Positions 55,046-64,000 of a stretch of 64,000 nucleotides of DNA are shown here, piece after piece; position 1 is the stretch's first letter; every line of letters starts with the position of its first letter. Origin of the DNA: Cedecea neteri. Its GTDB lineage: Bacteria > Pseudomonadota > Gammaproteobacteria > Enterobacterales > Enterobacteriaceae. The stretch spans positions 1,674,001-1,738,000 of the forward strand of contig NZ_CP009459.1 of the NCBI RefSeq assembly GCF_000758325.1, given 5' to 3'. The position numbers and the translations under genes are program-made. The notes under the pieces are model-generated. The model ran no database searches and was not told where the DNA came from. It saw only the letters and a program-made list of their open reading frames with translations.

Positions 55046-57785
55046 TAGCAACCTGCGCCTGCAGGTAGTTTTAAATGCGGTTGATAAACTCACCCGCCCA
55101 TTCCGCGCAGCACAGTTCAGCTCTAAGGAGCTGGCTGGCGCCATCAAAAAAAGCCGTGATCAGCTAAAGAGCCTGAATGAACAGGCTGGCCGGATCGATG
55201 GATTCCGAAAGACCCGAACAGAACTTGAAAGGTCTAAAAGCAACCTTGAATCAGCCCGCCAGGGAGTTGCCGCACTGGCGCGGGCGTTTGCCGCAAGCAG
55301 TAACCCTACAAAAAAGCAGGCTAGGGAATTAGAGCAGGCAAAAAGGCGGGTTGGTCAACTGAGTGAAACATATAAAAACCTTCGCTTGTCTGTGCAGCGG
55401 CAGCGCCAGGCATTGGGTGAGGCGGGCATAGATACCAGAAGGTTGTCAGATGCCCAGCGCCGGTTAAAAGCAGACACGGAATCAGCCACACGCGCGCTCA
55501 AGCAGCAGCAGGAGCGGCTTAAATCTGCTGGCGAACGTCAGGCAAAGATGACTGCCGTTCGTGAAAAATATAATGCCAGAAACCAGCAGCGGGCCGTGAT
55601 GGCCGGGCTGGGCTATACCTCCGTGGCGACCGGCCGCACGATGTTTAATGGTCTGAAAAATACACTGAGCGTGGGTTATGACTTTGACGCCATGATGAGT
55701 AAAACCCAGGCCGTGACTCGCATCCAGAATAAAGACGACCCGGAAATGGCCGCACTCAGGCATCAGGCCAGGACGCTGCCGTTACAGTCGAAATTTACCG
55801 ATCTGCAGGTTGCGGAAGGACAGTATTTTCTGGGTCGTACAGGTTACAGCGCGAAGCAGATTCAGGGGGCTATGCCGGGGATGCTGAATCTGGCCGCTGC
55901 CGGTGATATCGATCTGGGGACAACGGCTGACATTGCATCGAATATCCAGACAGCAATGGGGATTCCTGCGGAGAAAATGGACCACGTCGCTGATGTGCTG
56001 ACCGCGCTGTTTACCCGAAATAACGTTGATATTCCGATGTTGGGAGAGTCGCTGAAATATTCTGCCGGTGTTGGCCGGGAATATGGGCAGTCACTGGAAA
56101 CCATTTCTGCGGCAACCGCGATGCTGGGGAGTGCCGGTATTCAGGGAAGCCAGGCGGGTACGACGATGCGCAGTATTTTGAGCCGTATCGGCACATCTAA
56201 AGCAGTTGCAGAATTAGGGGGGAGCACAAAAGACGAGAAAGGCAATATGCGGGATATGGTTGATATTCTGCGAGATATCAATTCAAAGACTTCAAAAATG
56301 GGCAACGTGGACCGCGGGCAAATATTTAAAGATATCGCCGGGCAGTACGCCGTGACGGGGTTTGGCGTTTTAATGCACGCAGCCGGTGATGGTTCGCTGG
56401 AGAAAATGCGCGGAGCGCCTGGGGAATATGACGGCGAAGCGGCGCGGGTATCGAAAACCATGCTGGATAACATGGCCGGTGATATGACCATGCTCCACGC
56501 CGCGCTGGAAAATATCAGCGTTGAGTTATTCGAGAAAAATAACGGCTGGCTGCGTGAGCTGACAAAATCAATTTCTGGCGTGCTGCATGGTGTTGCTGAA
56601 TTTCTCAAGGCGCACCCAACGTTCAGTAAAGCCTTTGTCACCATCGGTGCGGTTGTTGCTGGCCTGACGGTTGCATTCGGCGGCGTGATGTTTGCCATTG
56701 TTGGGCTATTGGCCCCGTTAACACTGCTGCGTTTCCAGTTTGCGATGCTGGGGCTGAGAGGTGCGGGATCTTTGGGCCTGCTATCAAAAGCATTTAGCAC
56801 AGTTGGTTCCGGCATCGTCTGGCTGGGCCGCCTGATGTTTGCTAACCCGATTCTGGCCGTGATTGGCCTGATAGCTGCAGGTGCGATTTACATCTGGCAG
56901 AACTGGGACACGCTGGGGCCAAAATTTAAAGCCATGTGGGATATGGTGTGTAACGCAACGTCTGCCGCGTGGGAGTGGATTAAAAACGCGGCCAGTGCTG
57001 CATGGGAGGGGATTAAGTCTCTGTTCTTCAATTACACCCTTCCGGGGCTGATCATGAAGAATTGGGATGCAATTAAGGCTGGCGTATTGGAAGCGTGGAC
57101 AACGGTTAAGCAAACCATCAGCAACAAATGGGATGAGATCTTGGGTGATGTTGCCGCCATGCCAGCAAAATTCAAAGAGTACGGTAGTTCAATCATCGAC
57201 TCGATACTGAATGGCATTAACGAGAAGTGGGAAGCACTGAAAAACAAACTTTCGTCGGTAACAAACTATCTGCCGGACTGGATGACGGGTAACGATAAAA
57301 CCCCCGGTAAGCAGCCCATACAGATCATGCCAGGAGGTGCCGGGCCGACAATGGCGCCAGGGCCGAAGTATGCGGGCGCATATGACCGTGGCGGGTACAT
57401 TCCAAAAGGGCAGTGGGGGATTGCCGGTGAAAACGGTCCTGAGATTATCAATGGCCCGGCTAATATCACCAGCCGTACACGGACGGCGGCGCTGGCTTCT
57501 GTGGTTGCCGGGATGATGGGGGTTGCATCAGTACCGGCGGAAGCGGCGCAGCTTCACCCAATGAGTTTGCCTGCTGCTTCTTACAACATTAAAGCTGACA
57601 AAGCCGCAGCTCCTGCGCCGGTCATGCACGTAGAAACTCACGCACCAATCACCATTTATACCCAGCCGGGGCAAAACGCGCAGGATATCGCGCGGGAGGT
57701 CGCTCGCCAGTTGAATGAGCGTGAAAGCAGGGCGAAAGCAAAAGCCCGCAGCAACTTTAGCGATCAGGGGGGCTACGAGCCATGA
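55038..57785 (+). CDS. T: Tail tape measure protein gpT
   Basis: 915 aa, longer than P2 T (815). Coiled-coil N-terminus, TP901-type tape measure core (MLGSAGIQGSQAGTTMRSIL) and hydrophobic stretches near 535-565 and 605-630. Sets tail length, so a slightly longer tail than P2 is expected. Confidence 0.95.
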   Translation: MSDSNLRLQVVLNAVDKLTRPFRAAQFSSKELAGAIKKSRDQLKSLNEQAGRIDGFRKTRTELERSKSNLESARQGVAALARAFAASSNPTKKQARELEQAKRRVGQLSETYKNLRLSVQRQRQALGEAGIDTRRLSDAQRRLKADTESATRALKQQQERLKSAGERQAKMTAVREKYNARNQQRAVMAGLGYTSVATGRTMFNGLKNTLSVGYDFDAMMSKTQAVTRIQNKDDPEMAALRHQARTLPLQSKFTDLQVAEGQYFLGRTGYSAKQIQGAMPGMLNLAAAGDIDLGTTADIASNIQTAMGIPAEKMDHVADVLTALFTRNNVDIPMLGESLKYSAGVGREYGQSLETISAATAMLGSAGIQGSQAGTTMRSILSRIGTSKAVAELGGSTKDEKGNMRDMVDILRDINSKTSKMGNVDRGQIFKDIAGQYAVTGFGVLMHAAGDGSLEKMRGAPGEYDGEAARVSKTMLDNMAGDMTMLHAALENISVELFEKNNGWLRELTKSISGVLHGVAEFLKAHPTFSKAFVTIGAVVAGLTVAFGGVMFAIVGLLAPLTLLRFQFAMLGLRGAGSLGLLSKAFSTVGSGIVWLGRLMFANPILAVIGLIAAGAIYIWQNWDTLGPKFKAMWDMVCNATSAAWEWIKNAASAAWEGIKSLFFNYTLPGLIMKNWDAIKAGVLEAWTTVKQTISNKWDEILGDVAAMPAKFKEYGSSIIDSILNGINEKWEALKNKLSSVTNYLPDWMTGNDKTPGKQPIQIMPGGAGPTMAPGPKYAGAYDRGGYIPKGQWGIAGENGPEIINGPANITSRTRTAALASVVAGMMGVASVPAEAAQLHPMSLPAASYNIKADKAAAPAPVMHVETHAPITIYTQPGQNAQDIAREVARQLNERESRAKAKARSNFSDQGGYEP

Positions 57786-58267
57786 TGATGATTCTGGGAA
57801 TGTATGTGTTTCAACTGCGGACGATCCCTTATCAGGAATTGCAATATCAGCGCAGCTGGCGGCACGCAACAAACAGTCGCGTAAACCGCAGGCCGTCAAC
57901 GCAGTATCTTGGCCCTGACAATGACACTCTGACGCTTTCGGGGGTTCTGTTACCGGAAATCACCGGCGGCAGGTTGTCACTGCTGGCGCTGGAGGTGATG
58001 GCAGAGCTGGGTAAGGCGTGGCCACTCATTGAGGGGAGCGGCACGATTTACGGCATGTTCATCATTGAAAGCATGAGTACAACCAGGACGGAATTTTTTG
58101 AAAGTGGTATGCCACGCCGGATTGAGTTCACCCTGACGCTAAAGCGTGTCGATGAATCGTTGACAGAAATGTTTGGTGATCTGAAAGACCAGCTAAGCAA
58201 CCTCCAGGATTCTGCGGCTGCAGCGGCAGGTAAGCTGAAAAATGCCGTTGGGGGATTATTGTCGTGA
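57782..58267 (+). CDS. U: Tail protein gpU
   Basis: 161 aa (P2 159). YVFQLRTIPYQELQYQRSWR is family-typical. 4-bp overlaps with T and D. Confidence 0.95.
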   Translation: MMMILGMYVFQLRTIPYQELQYQRSWRHATNSRVNRRPSTQYLGPDNDTLTLSGVLLPEITGGRLSLLALEVMAELGKAWPLIEGSGTIYGMFIIESMSTTRTEFFESGMPRRIEFTLTLKRVDESLTEMFGDLKDQLSNLQDSAAAAAGKLKNAVGGLLS

Positions 58268-59361
58268 ACTTTGATTTATTAAATCTGAACAGCAAAACCC
58301 CGGCTTTCAGCATCATTATTGAGGGCAAGGATGTTACTACGGTGATGGATGAGCGCCTTATGAGTCTGACGCTGACGGATAACCGGGGCTTTGAGGCTGA
58401 CCAGCTCGATCTGGAGCTTGACGACGCGGACGGAAAAATAGTCCTGCCGCGGCGTGGGGCAGTAATCAATTTTGCTCTCGGCTGGAAGGGGCAGCCGCTG
58501 TTTCCAAAGGGGGCTTTCACTGTGGATGAGATTGAGCACAGCGGGGCGCCGGATAAGTTAACTATCCGCGCCCGTAGTGCGGATTTTCGGGAAACGCTGA
58601 ACACCCGCCGGGAAAAATCGTGGCATAAAACAACGGTCGGGGATGTAGTCAGGGAAGTTGCTGCGAGACACAAGCTGAAAATGGCGCTGGGAAAAGATGT
58701 GGCCGGAAAGTCTGTAGAGCACATGGATCAGACCAATGAAAGCGACGCCAGTTTTTTAATGAAGCTGGCCCGCCAGTATGGGGCTATCGCCTCCATAAAA
58801 GATGGCAACCTGCTCTTTATCCGGCAGGGGCAGGGAAGAACGGCGAGCAGTAAGCCGCTGCCTGTCATCACGATTACACGGCAGGCCGGGGACGGGCACC
58901 ACTTCACCCTGGCTGACCGGGGAGCTTACACGGGCGTTATTGCGAGCTGGCTTGATACGAAGGAGCCACAAAAAAAAGAAACTGCCACGGTTAAGCGCCG
59001 GAGAAAAAAGGCCAAGCCAGAGCCAACCGAGGCGGAAAAAGCAGAGAAAAAACAGGGCGATTATCTAGTAGGAACGGATGAAAATGTCCTGGTGCTGAGT
59101 CGTACCTATGCAAGCCGGGGAAATGCCGAGCGGGCGGCCAAAATGCAGTGGGAGAGGCTGCAGCGCGGTGTGGCTTCGTTTTCTCTGCAATTGGCGGAAG
59201 GGCGTGCTGATCTCTATACCGAAATGCCGGTGAAAGTTTCAGGGTTTAAGCAGCCTATTGATGATGCTGAATGGACGATTACAACCCTGACTCATAGCGT
59301 TAGTGCTGATAGTGGATTTACTACCAGTATTGAGTTTGAGGTGAAGATAGATGATTTATAA
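58264..59361 (+). CDS. D: Tail protein gpD (late control D)
   Basis: 365 aa (P2 387), gp27-like hub. ELDDADGKIVLPRRGAVINF and MDQTNESDASFLMKLARQYG are conserved. Confidence 0.95.
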   Translation: MNFDLLNLNSKTPAFSIIIEGKDVTTVMDERLMSLTLTDNRGFEADQLDLELDDADGKIVLPRRGAVINFALGWKGQPLFPKGAFTVDEIEHSGAPDKLTIRARSADFRETLNTRREKSWHKTTVGDVVREVAARHKLKMALGKDVAGKSVEHMDQTNESDASFLMKLARQYGAIASIKDGNLLFIRQGQGRTASSKPLPVITITRQAGDGHHFTLADRGAYTGVIASWLDTKEPQKKETATVKRRRKKAKPEPTEAEKAEKKQGDYLVGTDENVLVLSRTYASRGNAERAAKMQWERLQRGVASFSLQLAEGRADLYTEMPVKVSGFKQPIDDAEWTITTLTHSVSADSGFTTSIEFEVKIDDL

Positions 59362-59436
59362 ATGGAATGATTGTTCACAAAATGGGTTTGTGATGTATCA
59401 TTGTGTGATTGATAGGGCGGCAGGAGAAAAGTGGTT

Positions 59437-59655
59437 ATGATGAATTGTCCGAAATGTGGACATGCGGCACATACTCGGAGTAGCTTCCGGGTTTCCGACA
59501 CCACTAAGGAGCGTTACTGCCAGTGCCAAAATGTTAATTGCGGCACCACCTTTGTCACTCATGAAACGGTAGTACGGTTTATTGTTACCCCAGGACTAGT
59601 CGATCACGCTCCACCTCATCCACTAAATGGAGGTCAGGGGCATATGAATTTTTGA
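59437..59655 (+). CDS. ogr: Late gene activator Ogr/Delta
   Basis: 72 aa from ATG 59437; GTG at 59431 is closer to the AGGAG site and possible. The zinc finger is CPKCGHAAH at the start, then CQCQNVNC. It binds TGT-N12-ACA sites and recruits RNA polymerase to the O/P, V and FI promoters found here. Confidence 0.95.
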   Translation: MMNCPKCGHAAHTRSSFRVSDTTKERYCQCQNVNCGTTFVTHETVVRFIVTPGLVDHAPPHPLNGGQGHMNF

Positions 59656-59661
59656 CAAACT

Positions 59662-59687
59662 AACCCGCTTCGGCGGGTTTTTTTATT
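59662..59687 (+). terminator. Terminator after ogr
   Basis: AACCCGC-TTCG-GCGGGTT with seven T residues. Confidence 0.92.
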
Positions 59688-59705
59688 GGGCATGGTTAAA
59701 ATCCT

Positions 59706-59727
59706 GCTGCCATTTTGCTGCCAATGA
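59706..59727. promoter_or_regulatory. Putative integrase arm-type sites (right)
   Basis: Tandem 11-mers GCTGCCATTTT and GCTGCCAATGA, matching the pair at 23536-23557. Confidence 0.6.
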
Positions 59728-59740
59728 ATAATCAGCAAAC

Positions 59741-59766
59741 AAAAAAGCCACTCGCTAGAGTGGCTT
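59741..59766 (-). terminator. Phage-supplied ileX terminator
   Basis: On the minus strand AAGCCACTCT / AGAGTGGCTT-type pairing (AAGCCACTCTAGCGAGTGGCTT region) is followed by TTTT. It lies 26 bp beyond the tRNA 3' end and replaces the terminator displaced to 23360. Confidence 0.85.
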
Positions 59767-59792
59767 AATTATATGATTTTAAATCTAAAATT

Positions 59793-59839
59793 TGGTGGCC
59801 CCTGCTGGACTTGAACCAGCGACCAAGCGATTATGAGTC
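59793..59839. other. attR core
   Basis: 47 bp identical to 23395-23441, forming the 3' 47 bases of the intact tRNA-Ile gene. Confidence 0.95.
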
Positions 59840-59868
59840 GCCTGCTCTAACCACTGAGCTAAGGGGCC
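59793..59868 (-). tRNA. ileX: tRNA-Ile (CAU anticodon, lysidine-modified)
   Basis: 76 nt with encoded CCA. Acceptor GGCCCCT pairs with AGGGGCC; the anticodon loop is CT-CAT-AA. This is the minor isoleucine tRNA whose C34 is converted to lysidine by TilS to read AUA. It would be miscalled Met by anticodon alone. The 5' half is host DNA, the 3' half comes from attP. Confidence 0.95.
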
Positions 59869-59994
59869 GTGGCGCTGAATTATAATGTAACTGGCGGTGA
59901 CGATCCAGCGCTTAAGTGACGTGTGCTTGTTTTATAAACAATGGCTAATCAATCCCTTATACTTCCTACTCCATTCATTCAGCTGAGAAATACA

Positions 59995-60501
59995 ATGGTT
60001 AGCGATATCCTTCAGCCTGACCTTCGGGTCGTGTTCTGCGGTATTAATCCGGGAAAATCATCCGCTCATCTCGGGCTGCCTTTTGCGCATCCTGCCAATC
60101 GCTTCTGGAAAGTGCTTCACCTCGCGGGTTTTACGGACCGACAGCTCAAGCCTGAGGAGGCACAGCTGTTGCTTTCCTACGGCTGCGGCGTGACGAAACT
60201 GGTGGAGCGGCCAACCGTGCAGGCAAACGAAGTGGCGCTGCAGGAGCTGCGTGCCGGAGGGCGAGAGCTGATTACAAAGATGCAGGAGTACCATCCGGGA
60301 GCGCTGGCGATTCTGGGTAAGCAGGCGTTTGAGCAGGCTTTCAGGCAGCGTGGTGTGAAATGGGGCAGGCAGGAGATTACCCTTGGTGATACCGAGGTGT
60401 GGATTTTGCCTAATCCAAGCGGCTTGAGCCGCATCACGCTGGATAATCTGGCTGAGGCTTATAGAGAGCTGAATGAGTCGTTGACGGTGCGTGGGCGGTA
60501 A
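59995..60501 (+). CDS. mug: G/U mismatch-specific DNA glycosylase
   Basis: 168 aa from the ATG at 59995 (E. coli length); the frame open to 59941 is rejected. Motifs VFCGINPG (about 12-19) and LPNPSGLS (about 138-145) are intact. Removes U and ethenocytosine opposite G. Lies between ileX and rpoD as in E. coli. Confidence 0.95.
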   Translation: MVSDILQPDLRVVFCGINPGKSSAHLGLPFAHPANRFWKVLHLAGFTDRQLKPEEAQLLLSYGCGVTKLVERPTVQANEVALQELRAGGRELITKMQEYHPGALAILGKQAFEQAFRQRGVKWGRQEITLGDTEVWILPNPSGLSRITLDNLAEAYRELNESLTVRGR

Positions 60502-60519
60502 ATAAGGTGTTGCCGTTTT

Positions 60520-60685
60520 CCCTCACCCCGGCCCTCTCCCAGAGGGAGAGGGGGGATAAAAAGAAGCTTCCAGAGGGAGAAGGGGGATAAAAAGAAGCTT
60601 CCAGAGGGAGAAGGGGAATTAAAAGAAGCTCCCGGAGGGAGAGAGGGAATGAAAAGAAGTGTCCGGAGGGAGACTGGAAAAAGCG
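60520..60685. repeat. 31-bp tandem repeat after mug
   Basis: It starts with the 21-mer CCCTCACCCCGGCCCTCTCCC also found at 5397. Four and a half degenerate 31-bp units follow, of the type AAGCTTCCAGAGGGAGAAGG plus GGGATAAAAAG. No spacers differ in the CRISPR manner. The element ends before the rpoD terminator. Confidence 0.85.
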
Positions 60686-60719
60686 CTTTGAAAAACGACA
60701 GTGCCCAGAAATTCAAGGC

Positions 60720-60750
60720 AAAAAAAAGCTCCCTGGCGGGAGCTTTTCAA
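60720..60750 (-). terminator. rpoD terminator
   Basis: AAAAGCTCCC-TGGC-GGGAGCTTTT stem with long A/T runs on both sides. Confidence 0.88.
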
Positions 60751-60763
60751 TTTTTGGCACCGA

Positions 60764-62608
60764 TTAATCGTCCAGGAAGCTACGCAGGACTTCAGAGCGG
60801 CTTGGGTGGCGCAGTTTGCGCAGCGCCTTCGCTTCAATCTGACGGATACGTTCGCGGGTAACGTCGAACTGTTTACCCACTTCTTCCAGCGTGTGGTCGG
60901 TGTTCATGTCGATACCGAAGCGCATACGCAGGACTTTCGCTTCACGCGCAGTCAGGCCAGCCAGAACGTCGTGCGTTGCGGAACGCAGGCTTTCGGAGGT
61001 GGCAGAATCCAGCGGCAGCTCGAGGGTAGTGTCCTCGATGAAATCACCCAGATGCGAATCTTCATCGTCGCCGATTGGCGTTTCCATGGAGATAGGCTCT
61101 TTGGCAATTTTCAGCACTTTACGGATTTTGTCTTCCGGCATCAGCATACGCTCGGCTAACTCTTCCGGCGTTGGCTCACGGCCCATCTCCTGCAGCATCT
61201 GGCGCGAAATACGGTTGAGCTTGTTGATGGTCTCAATCATGTGCACCGGAATACGGATGGTACGCGCCTGGTCGGCGATGGAACGGGTGATAGCCTGACG
61301 GATCCACCAGGTTGCATAAGTTGAGAACTTATAGCCACGGCGGTATTCAAACTTATCAACGGCTTTCATCAGGCCGATGTTGCCTTCCTGAATCAGGTCG
61401 AGGAACTGCAGGCCACGGTTGGTGTATTTCTTAGCGATAGAAATAACCAGACGCAAGTTGGCTTCAACCATCTCTTTCTTCGCACGGCGCGCTTTCGCTT
61501 CACCAATGGACATGCGACGGTTGATGTCTTTTACCTGCTCGATGGTCAGGCCGGTCTCTTCTTCGATCTGCTGCAGCTTCTGCAGGCTGCGGTGAACGTC
61601 TTCGGACACTTCATGCAGCTTCTCAGACCACGGCTTGTTCATCGCAATGGCCGCGTTGAACCAGGTTTCGCTGGTTTCGTTGCCGGTGAACAGCGTGATG
61701 AAGTTTTTCTTCGGCATTTTGCACTGCTCAACGCACAGCTTCATGATGATACGTTCTTGGGTACGAACGCGGTCCATCATGACGCGCATGCTGTTGACCA
61801 GGTAGTCGAACTGTTTTGGCACCAGGCGGAACTGTTTGAACACTTCAGACAGCTGCAGGATCTCCGCGGCGGCGTCAGCGTGGCTGCGGCCTTTCGCTTT
61901 GATGGTGTCGCGAGTCAGTTCGTACTGCTTACGCAGCTCACCAAATTTTTCGCGCGCCAGTTCCGGGTCGATGCTGTTGTCATCGTCGGAGCTGTCGTCG
62001 TCAGACTCTTCGTCTTCGTCCTCATCGTCGTCCATCTCTTCCTGAGAGAGTTCGGAGCCGACATGGGTTGCGGTTGGCGCGAGATCTTCTTCCGCGTTCG
62101 GGTCAACAAAGCCGGTGATAAGGTCGGACAGGCGAGCTTCTTCAGCTTCAACGCGATCGTACTGCTCCAGCAGATAGGTGATCGCTTCCGGGTACTCGGC
62201 AACCGAGCACTGTACCTGGTTGATACCGTCTTCGATACGCTTCGCGATATCGATCTCACCCTCACGGGTTAACAGTTCAACGGTCCCCATTTCGCGCATG
62301 TACATACGCACGGGGTCGGTGGTACGTCCAATTTCGGACTCCACGCTGGACAGCACCTGGGCAGCCGCTTCTTCCGCGTCTTCATCGGTGTTGTTAGAGT
62401 TTTCAGCAAGCAAAAGATCATCGGCATCAGGGGCTTCTTCCATCACCTGAATGCCCATGTCGTTGATCATTTGGATGATGTCTTCGATCTGATCGGAGTC
62501 GACGATATCTTCCGGCAGATGGTCATTGACCTCGGCATAGGTCAGATAGCCTTGCTCCTTACCACGTTGGACAAGAAGCTTGAGCTGTGACTGCGGGTTT
62601 TGCTCCAT
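60764..62608 (-). CDS. rpoD: RNA polymerase sigma-70 factor
   Basis: 614 aa from the ATG at 62608 (E. coli 613); the frame to 62665 is rejected. Region 1.1 start [20 protein letters not shown], an acidic non-conserved stretch near 185-215, region 2 ([20 protein letters not shown]) and region 4 ([20 protein letters not shown]) are complete. Housekeeping sigma factor. Confidence 0.98.
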   Translation of the reverse strand: MEQNPQSQLKLLVQRGKEQGYLTYAEVNDHLPEDIVDSDQIEDIIQMINDMGIQVMEEAPDADDLLLAENSNNTDEDAEEAAAQVLSSVESEIGRTTDPVRMYMREMGTVELLTREGEIDIAKRIEDGINQVQCSVAEYPEAITYLLEQYDRVEAEEARLSDLITGFVDPNAEEDLAPTATHVGSELSQEEMDDDEDEDEESDDDSSDDDNSIDPELAREKFGELRKQYELTRDTIKAKGRSHADAAAEILQLSEVFKQFRLVPKQFDYLVNSMRVMMDRVRTQERIIMKLCVEQCKMPKKNFITLFTGNETSETWFNAAIAMNKPWSEKLHEVSEDVHRSLQKLQQIEEETGLTIEQVKDINRRMSIGEAKARRAKKEMVEANLRLVISIAKKYTNRGLQFLDLIQEGNIGLMKAVDKFEYRRGYKFSTYATWWIRQAITRSIADQARTIRIPVHMIETINKLNRISRQMLQEMGREPTPEELAERMLMPEDKIRKVLKIAKEPISMETPIGDDEDSHLGDFIEDTTLELPLDSATSESLRSATHDVLAGLTAREAKVLRMRFGIDMNTDHTLEEVGKQFDVTRERIRQIEAKALRKLRHPSRSEVLRSFLDD

Positions 62609-62758
62609 AAGACGGTATCCACACTTCAGTATTAGGGTTGTGTCGGTAGGCGTTGCCGCCAACAATAACGTACGAGGGCTGATTTATTTTTATGCCGCAG
62701 CCCGTCCGTGCGGCGTTCGGGGGTGACCCGATCAATGTTCGGCAGTTAAGCCGCGAAT

Positions 62759-64000
62759 CTATTTTTTGGCGCGCGACTGCGTGATCACGCGGACTTCTTC
62801 ACGCTCCGCCGGGGTCAGCCCCGTCGTTCTGGAACGTGCCATTAATTCTTCAAATCTCAGCTCCAGCGCCGACTCAAAAAGATGGTCCAGCGAGTCGGTG
62901 AACGTTTTTTCAGCAATGTCCTTATCTGCTATATCGTCCCACGCCGAGAGTTTTTCAAGGGTCGTGGCCTCATTTGTGCCACGATATTGTTCCAGTAGCT
63001 GCCCGGTTGTCAGCCCCGGATGCGCCAGACAGGCGTCAACCAGGCCGCTAAACAGCGTTAAACCCGGCAGTTTTGCGGCATCCAGCCCGCTTAGTGGCGG
63101 GACCAGTGGAGCCAGTTCCGGATTCTGTACCAATAACCCTATCAGTATACGCATGGTTGTGCGTTTTAGCTGAGGCGCCGGACGAGGTGTTGCCCCCTCG
63201 ACCTGTTTAGGCATCAGCTTTTCAAGCTGGCTGTCGTCCAGAATACCGAGCTTGTTGCCCAGCTCCTGGCGCAGATAGATACGCAGCGTTTCGCCGGGTA
63301 CCTGACTAATCAGCGGCAGAGCCAGCGTGCTTAGCCGCGCTCTTCCGTCTGGCGTACTCAAATCAACCTGCGGCAGCAGGCTGTTAAACAGGAACGTGGA
63401 GAGCGGCTGAGCCTGCTCCATCCGCGCTTCAAACGCGTCCTTTCCTTCTTTGCGCACCAGCGTATCCGGGTCTTCGCCATCGGGCAGGAACATAAACCGC
63501 AGCTGACGACCGTCCGTCATATAAGGTAGCGCAGTTTCCAGCGCTCGCCATGCCGCGTCTCGTCCCGCGCGATCGCCGTCATAACAGCAGACGACGTTAT
63601 CTGTCACCCGGAACAGCAACTGAATATGATCGGCGGTTGTGGAGGTGCCCAGGGAAGCGACGGCGTAGGAAATGCCGTACTGCGCCAGCGCCACCACATC
63701 CATATATCCTTCGACTACCAGAAGGCGTGCCGGTTCCGGCTGGCTCTGCTGGGCTTCATACAGGCCATACAGCTGGCGGCCTTTGTGAAAAATGTCGGTT
63801 TCCGGGGAGTTCAGGTATTTTGGCAGGGCATCGCCCAGCACGCGTCCACCAAACCCGATGACCCGGCCGCGTTTATCGCGAATCGGGAACATGACCCGCT
63901 CGCGAAAACGGTCGTAACTACGGCCCTGGTCGTTGGTGACCAGCATGCCTGCGTCCGTCAGTGCCTGGCGGTTTTCGCTGTTGCCGCCAAAGCGTTTAAG
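62759..64000 (-). CDS. dnaG: DNA primase, 3' part
   Basis: 413 codons before the stop at 62759; the 5' end, with the zinc domain and part of the core, lies beyond 64000. The TOPRIM motifs are visible (VVEGYMDVVALAQYG, YDGDRAGRDAAWRALE), followed by FLPDGEDPDTLVRKEG. The C-terminal helicase-binding domain follows. Usual dnaG-rpoD order of the macromolecular synthesis operon. Confidence 0.97.
   Translation of the reverse strand, partial: LKRFGGNSENRQALTDAGMLVTNDQGRSYDRFRERVMFPIRDKRGRVIGFGGRVLGDALPKYLNSPETDIFHKGRQLYGLYEAQQSQPEPARLLVVEGYMDVVALAQYGISYAVASLGTSTTADHIQLLFRVTDNVVCCYDGDRAGRDAAWRALETALPYMTDGRQLRFMFLPDGEDPDTLVRKEGKDAFEARMEQAQPLSTFLFNSLLPQVDLSTPDGRARLSTLALPLISQVPGETLRIYLRQELGNKLGILDDSQLEKLMPKQVEGATPRPAPQLKRTTMRILIGLLVQNPELAPLVPPLSGLDAAKLPGLTLFSGLVDACLAHPGLTTGQLLEQYRGTNEATTLEKLSAWDDIADKDIAEKTFTDSLDHLFESALELRFEELMARSRTTGLTPAEREEVRVITQSRAKK

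Larger units (their letters stand above)
23395..59839. mobile_element. P2/186-type prophage in ileX
   Basis: About 36.4 kb between 47-bp direct repeats that equal the 3' part of tRNA-Ile(CAU). The gene order is that of P2, but the lysogeny module is 186-like (CI, CII, Fil, SOS-linked DinI-like gene). Complete head, tail, lysis, replication, integration and cos functions are present. Cargo sits between attL and int, between A and Q, and between S and V. One IS3-family insertion is present; without it the phage would be about 35.2 kb. Confidence 0.97.

Noticed and set aside
59793-59868. tRNA-Met call from the CAT anticodon
   Set aside because: The body sequence and the mug-rpoD neighbourhood are those of ileX, the lysidine-dependent tRNA-Ile.
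60538-60685. CRISPR-like impression of regularly spaced repeats
   Set aside because: The units are contiguous degenerate 31-bp repeats with no unique spacers and no cas genes nearby.
61592-62272. 226-codon plus-strand frame opposite rpoD
   Set aside because: Antisense of a certain housekeeping gene; hydrophobic and His-rich composition comes from the reversed acidic region.

Overview
The window comes from an enterobacterial chromosome (Enterobacteriaceae; genus not resolved from this sequence). It carries a complete P2/186-type prophage in the tRNA-Ile(CAU) gene ileX. The dnaG-rpoD-mug-ileX order at the right end, the citCDEFXG, uxuA/uxuR and bgl loci, and a perfect FliA-type promoter all fit that family.

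Left host part (1-23394). The citrate lyase operon (citC 3' end, citD, citE, citF, citX, citG) is followed by a curA-like oxidoreductase, a dispersed G/C-rich repeat element and a CspA-family gene with a long leader. uxuA and uxuR come next, with TTGGT-NN-ACCAA operators and no uxuB. A minus-strand set holds a cytochrome b561, a TPR lipoprotein-like/periplasmic protein, an ECF sigma factor and its anti-sigma factor. It is followed by a short S-adenosylhomocysteine-hydrolase-like gene and a periplasmic histidine phosphatase. A beta-glucoside locus has porin, PTS EIIC and EIIB on the minus strand, divergent from a GntR/UTRA regulator, a bglK-type ROK kinase and a GH1 6-phospho-beta-glucosidase. 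A periplasmic cupin-like protein, a chemotaxis receptor and a YoaC/DUF1889-like protein complete this side.

Prophage (23395-59839, 47-bp direct repeats). From the left there is a leftward lysogeny operon (186-type CI repressor, integrase, then a zinc-ribbon/phospholipase-D-fold cargo gene). The rightward early genes are Cox/Apl-like, CII, Fil-like, DUF5347, DUF2732, a DksA-type zinc finger, a tiny membrane ORF, Dam, a TGT/DpdA-like transglycosylase and replication protein A. The A-to-Q interval, the place where P2 keeps tin and old, holds a two-gene AT-rich minus operon and a 1221-bp IS3-family element with 4-bp target duplications that splits a small ORF. It also holds a LexA-boxed operon with a DinI-like protein, a two-gene membrane operon, the cos site and a DUF4145 protein. 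The late genes follow in exact P2 order: Q, P, O, N, M, L, X, holin, endolysin, lysA-position gene, lysB, lysC, R, S, [DUF2971 cargo], V, W, J, I, H, G, FI, FII, E/E', T, U, D, ogr. Ogr-type TGT-N12-ACA sites precede O/P, V and FI. All structural genes appear intact, so the phage is probably functional apart from the non-structural ORF hit by the IS.

Right host part (59793-64000). ileX has its 3' half and terminator supplied by the phage. It is followed by mug, a 31-bp tandem repeat, rpoD and the 3' part of dnaG.

The most interesting candidates are the cargo genes, which sit at several different places in the prophage. They are the PLD-fold protein co-transcribed with the repressor, the DpdA-like gene beside Dam, the two small membrane-protein operons near cos, and the DUF2971 gene antisense to the tail operon.
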